Of a DNA stretch of 9,712 nt, positions 7,396 to 9,712 are shown one piece after another (the first letter of the stretch is position 1; each line of letters begins with the position of its first letter). A program made the translations under genes and the position numbers. The notes under the pieces were generated by a model. The model did no database searches. It worked only from the letters and a program-made list of their open reading frames with translations, and had not been told where the DNA came from. The DNA is taken from the NCBI GenBank assembly GCA_003648455.1, contig QMPG01000095.1, positions 1 to 9,712 of the forward strand. Reading direction: 5' to 3'. Source of the DNA: Bacteroidota bacterium. Lineage in GTDB: Bacteria; Bacteroidota; Bacteroidia; Bacteroidales; B39-G9.

Positions 7396-7441
7396 ATTTT
7401 TATTAACATTTTTTGATTAAAAAATGTTAATAAAAATGAGG
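7392..7441. terminator. Perfect 23-bp hairpin after the barrel gene
   Basis: The left arm 7392-7414 (starting CCTCATTTTTATT) and the right arm 7419-7441 (ending AAAAATGAGG) are perfect inverted complements around the loop GATT. The hairpin begins 36 bp after the stop codon at 7355 and most likely ends the TPR-barrel transcript. No uninterrupted T-run follows the stem (TAATTTAATG instead), so intrinsic termination is not certain. A transcript-end stabiliser or a remnant of a small inverted-repeat element are alternatives. Confidence 0.55.
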
Positions 7442-7453
7442 TAATTTAATGTC

Positions 7454-7471
7454 ATTTTTTCATGAAAAAAT
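7454..7471. repeat. 18-bp AT-rich palindrome upstream of gyrB
   Basis: ATTTTTTCATGAAAAAAT is a perfect 18-bp palindrome lying 13 bp before the candidate gyrB -7 box, across the -33 region. It could be a regulator site, or a second weak terminator for read-through from the left. AT-only arms make chance occurrence quite possible. Confidence 0.35.
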
Positions 7472-7484
7472 CATAATATTTTAT

Positions 7485-7492
7485 TACATTTG
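7485..7492 (+). promoter_or_regulatory. Candidate gyrB -7 box
   Basis: TACATTTG matches TAnnTTTG exactly, within the longer stretch TTATTACATTTG. Transcription would start near 7500, giving a leader of about 120 nt before the gyrB ATG. A -33 TTTG is not obvious at the expected spacing. Placement after the hairpin that closes the upstream unit supports gyrB having its own promoter. Confidence 0.4.
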
Positions 7493-7505
7493 TCAGTAAT
7501 TTTTT

Positions 7506-7522
7506 TTAAGAATAATTCTTAA
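7506..7522. promoter_or_regulatory. Inverted repeat just after the predicted gyrB transcription start
   Basis: TTAAGAAT (7506-7513) and ATTCTTAA (7515-7522) are perfect inverted 8-mers separated by a single A. The one-base spacer means it cannot form a normal RNA hairpin, so if functional it is a protein-binding dyad on DNA. Its position about 14 bp after the candidate -7 box suits a repressor site. Confidence 0.35.
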
Positions 7523-7580
7523 TAATAATCTTCTCTTTATGTATTTAAAATATTCGCAGAATACAAGATTCCATATTTAA

Positions 7581-9584
<2,004 letters not shown>

Positions 9585-9607
9585 AAATTTATTATAAAAC
9601 TTAATCT

Positions 9608-9645
9608 AAAAAAAGCAATCTATCAAATGAAAGATTGCTTTTTTT
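9608..9645. terminator. Symmetric intrinsic terminator after gyrB
   Basis: AAAAAAAGCAATCT (9608-9621) pairs perfectly with AGATTGCTTTTTTT (9632-9645) around a 10-nt loop. The seven T at 9639-9645 give the U-tract for gyrB transcripts, 24 bp past the stop. The seven A at 9608-9614 give an equal U-tract for transcription from the right, so it should work in both directions. Confidence 0.85.
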
Positions 9646-9671
9646 ATTACTTTATAAATTTTAAGACTATA

Positions 9672-9710
9672 TTAAATCTTACTATTTACAATCTTAAGTA
9701 TTTCTTGCTC
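9672..9710 (-). CDS. Possible C-terminal end of a convergent gene running off the window
   Basis: On the minus strand, 12 open codons from the right edge read EQEILKIVNSKI and then stop (TAA, 9674-9672). This looks like a helical protein tail, and the two-way terminator between it and gyrB fits a convergent gene. Twelve open codons is far too short to be convincing on its own, and the product cannot be guessed. Confidence 0.25.
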   Translation of the reverse strand, partial: EQEILKIVNSKI

Positions 9711-9712
9711 AA

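Overview
The window looks like a chromosomal segment of an AT-rich member of the Bacteroidota, plausibly Bacteroidales or a relative (about 30% G+C by eye). Four things point there: a secreted protein with a type IX secretion (T9SS) C-terminal sorting domain carrying the YPNP motif, start codons preceded by A-rich DNA instead of Shine-Dalgarno sites, promoter -7 boxes of the Bacteroidota form TAnnTTTG, and a short-form GyrB. No phage, transposase, CRISPR, tRNA or rRNA sequence was seen.

Layout from left to right. Bases 1-194 are a leader with one candidate promoter. A T9SS-exported protein (195-1100, +) follows. It converges on an FtsE-type ABC ATPase (1244-1948, -), and the gap between them (1101-1243) holds a GC-rich cluster of palindromes. 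Upstream of ftsE on the same strand is a 66-residue unrecognised gene (2072-2272, -). The divergent gap 2273-2499 carries a 63-bp array of nine heptamers directly in front of a 1048-residue exported tetratricopeptide-repeat (TPR) protein (2500-5646, +). After 17 bp comes a 563-residue exported protein that looks like an outer-membrane beta-barrel (5664-7355, +). The gap 7356-7619 holds a perfect 23-bp-arm hairpin, a further palindrome, a candidate gyrB promoter and an operator-like inverted repeat. Complete gyrB (7620-9584, +) ends the coding content, followed by a symmetric terminator and possibly the last codons of a convergent minus-strand gene at the right edge.

How the genes relate. The TPR protein and the beta-barrel protein are probably one transcription unit and one functional pair: a periplasmic scaffold and an outer-membrane partner. 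FtsE is the ATPase of the FtsEX divisome complex, but no ftsX lies here, so the partner must be elsewhere. gyrB stands alone under its own signals. Most of the window is ordinary core genome. The most distinctive parts are non-coding: the 40-bp perfect palindrome cluster, the heptamer array, and the hairpin with a competing fold before gyrB. No gap without a gene exceeds 300 bases; the largest is 264.
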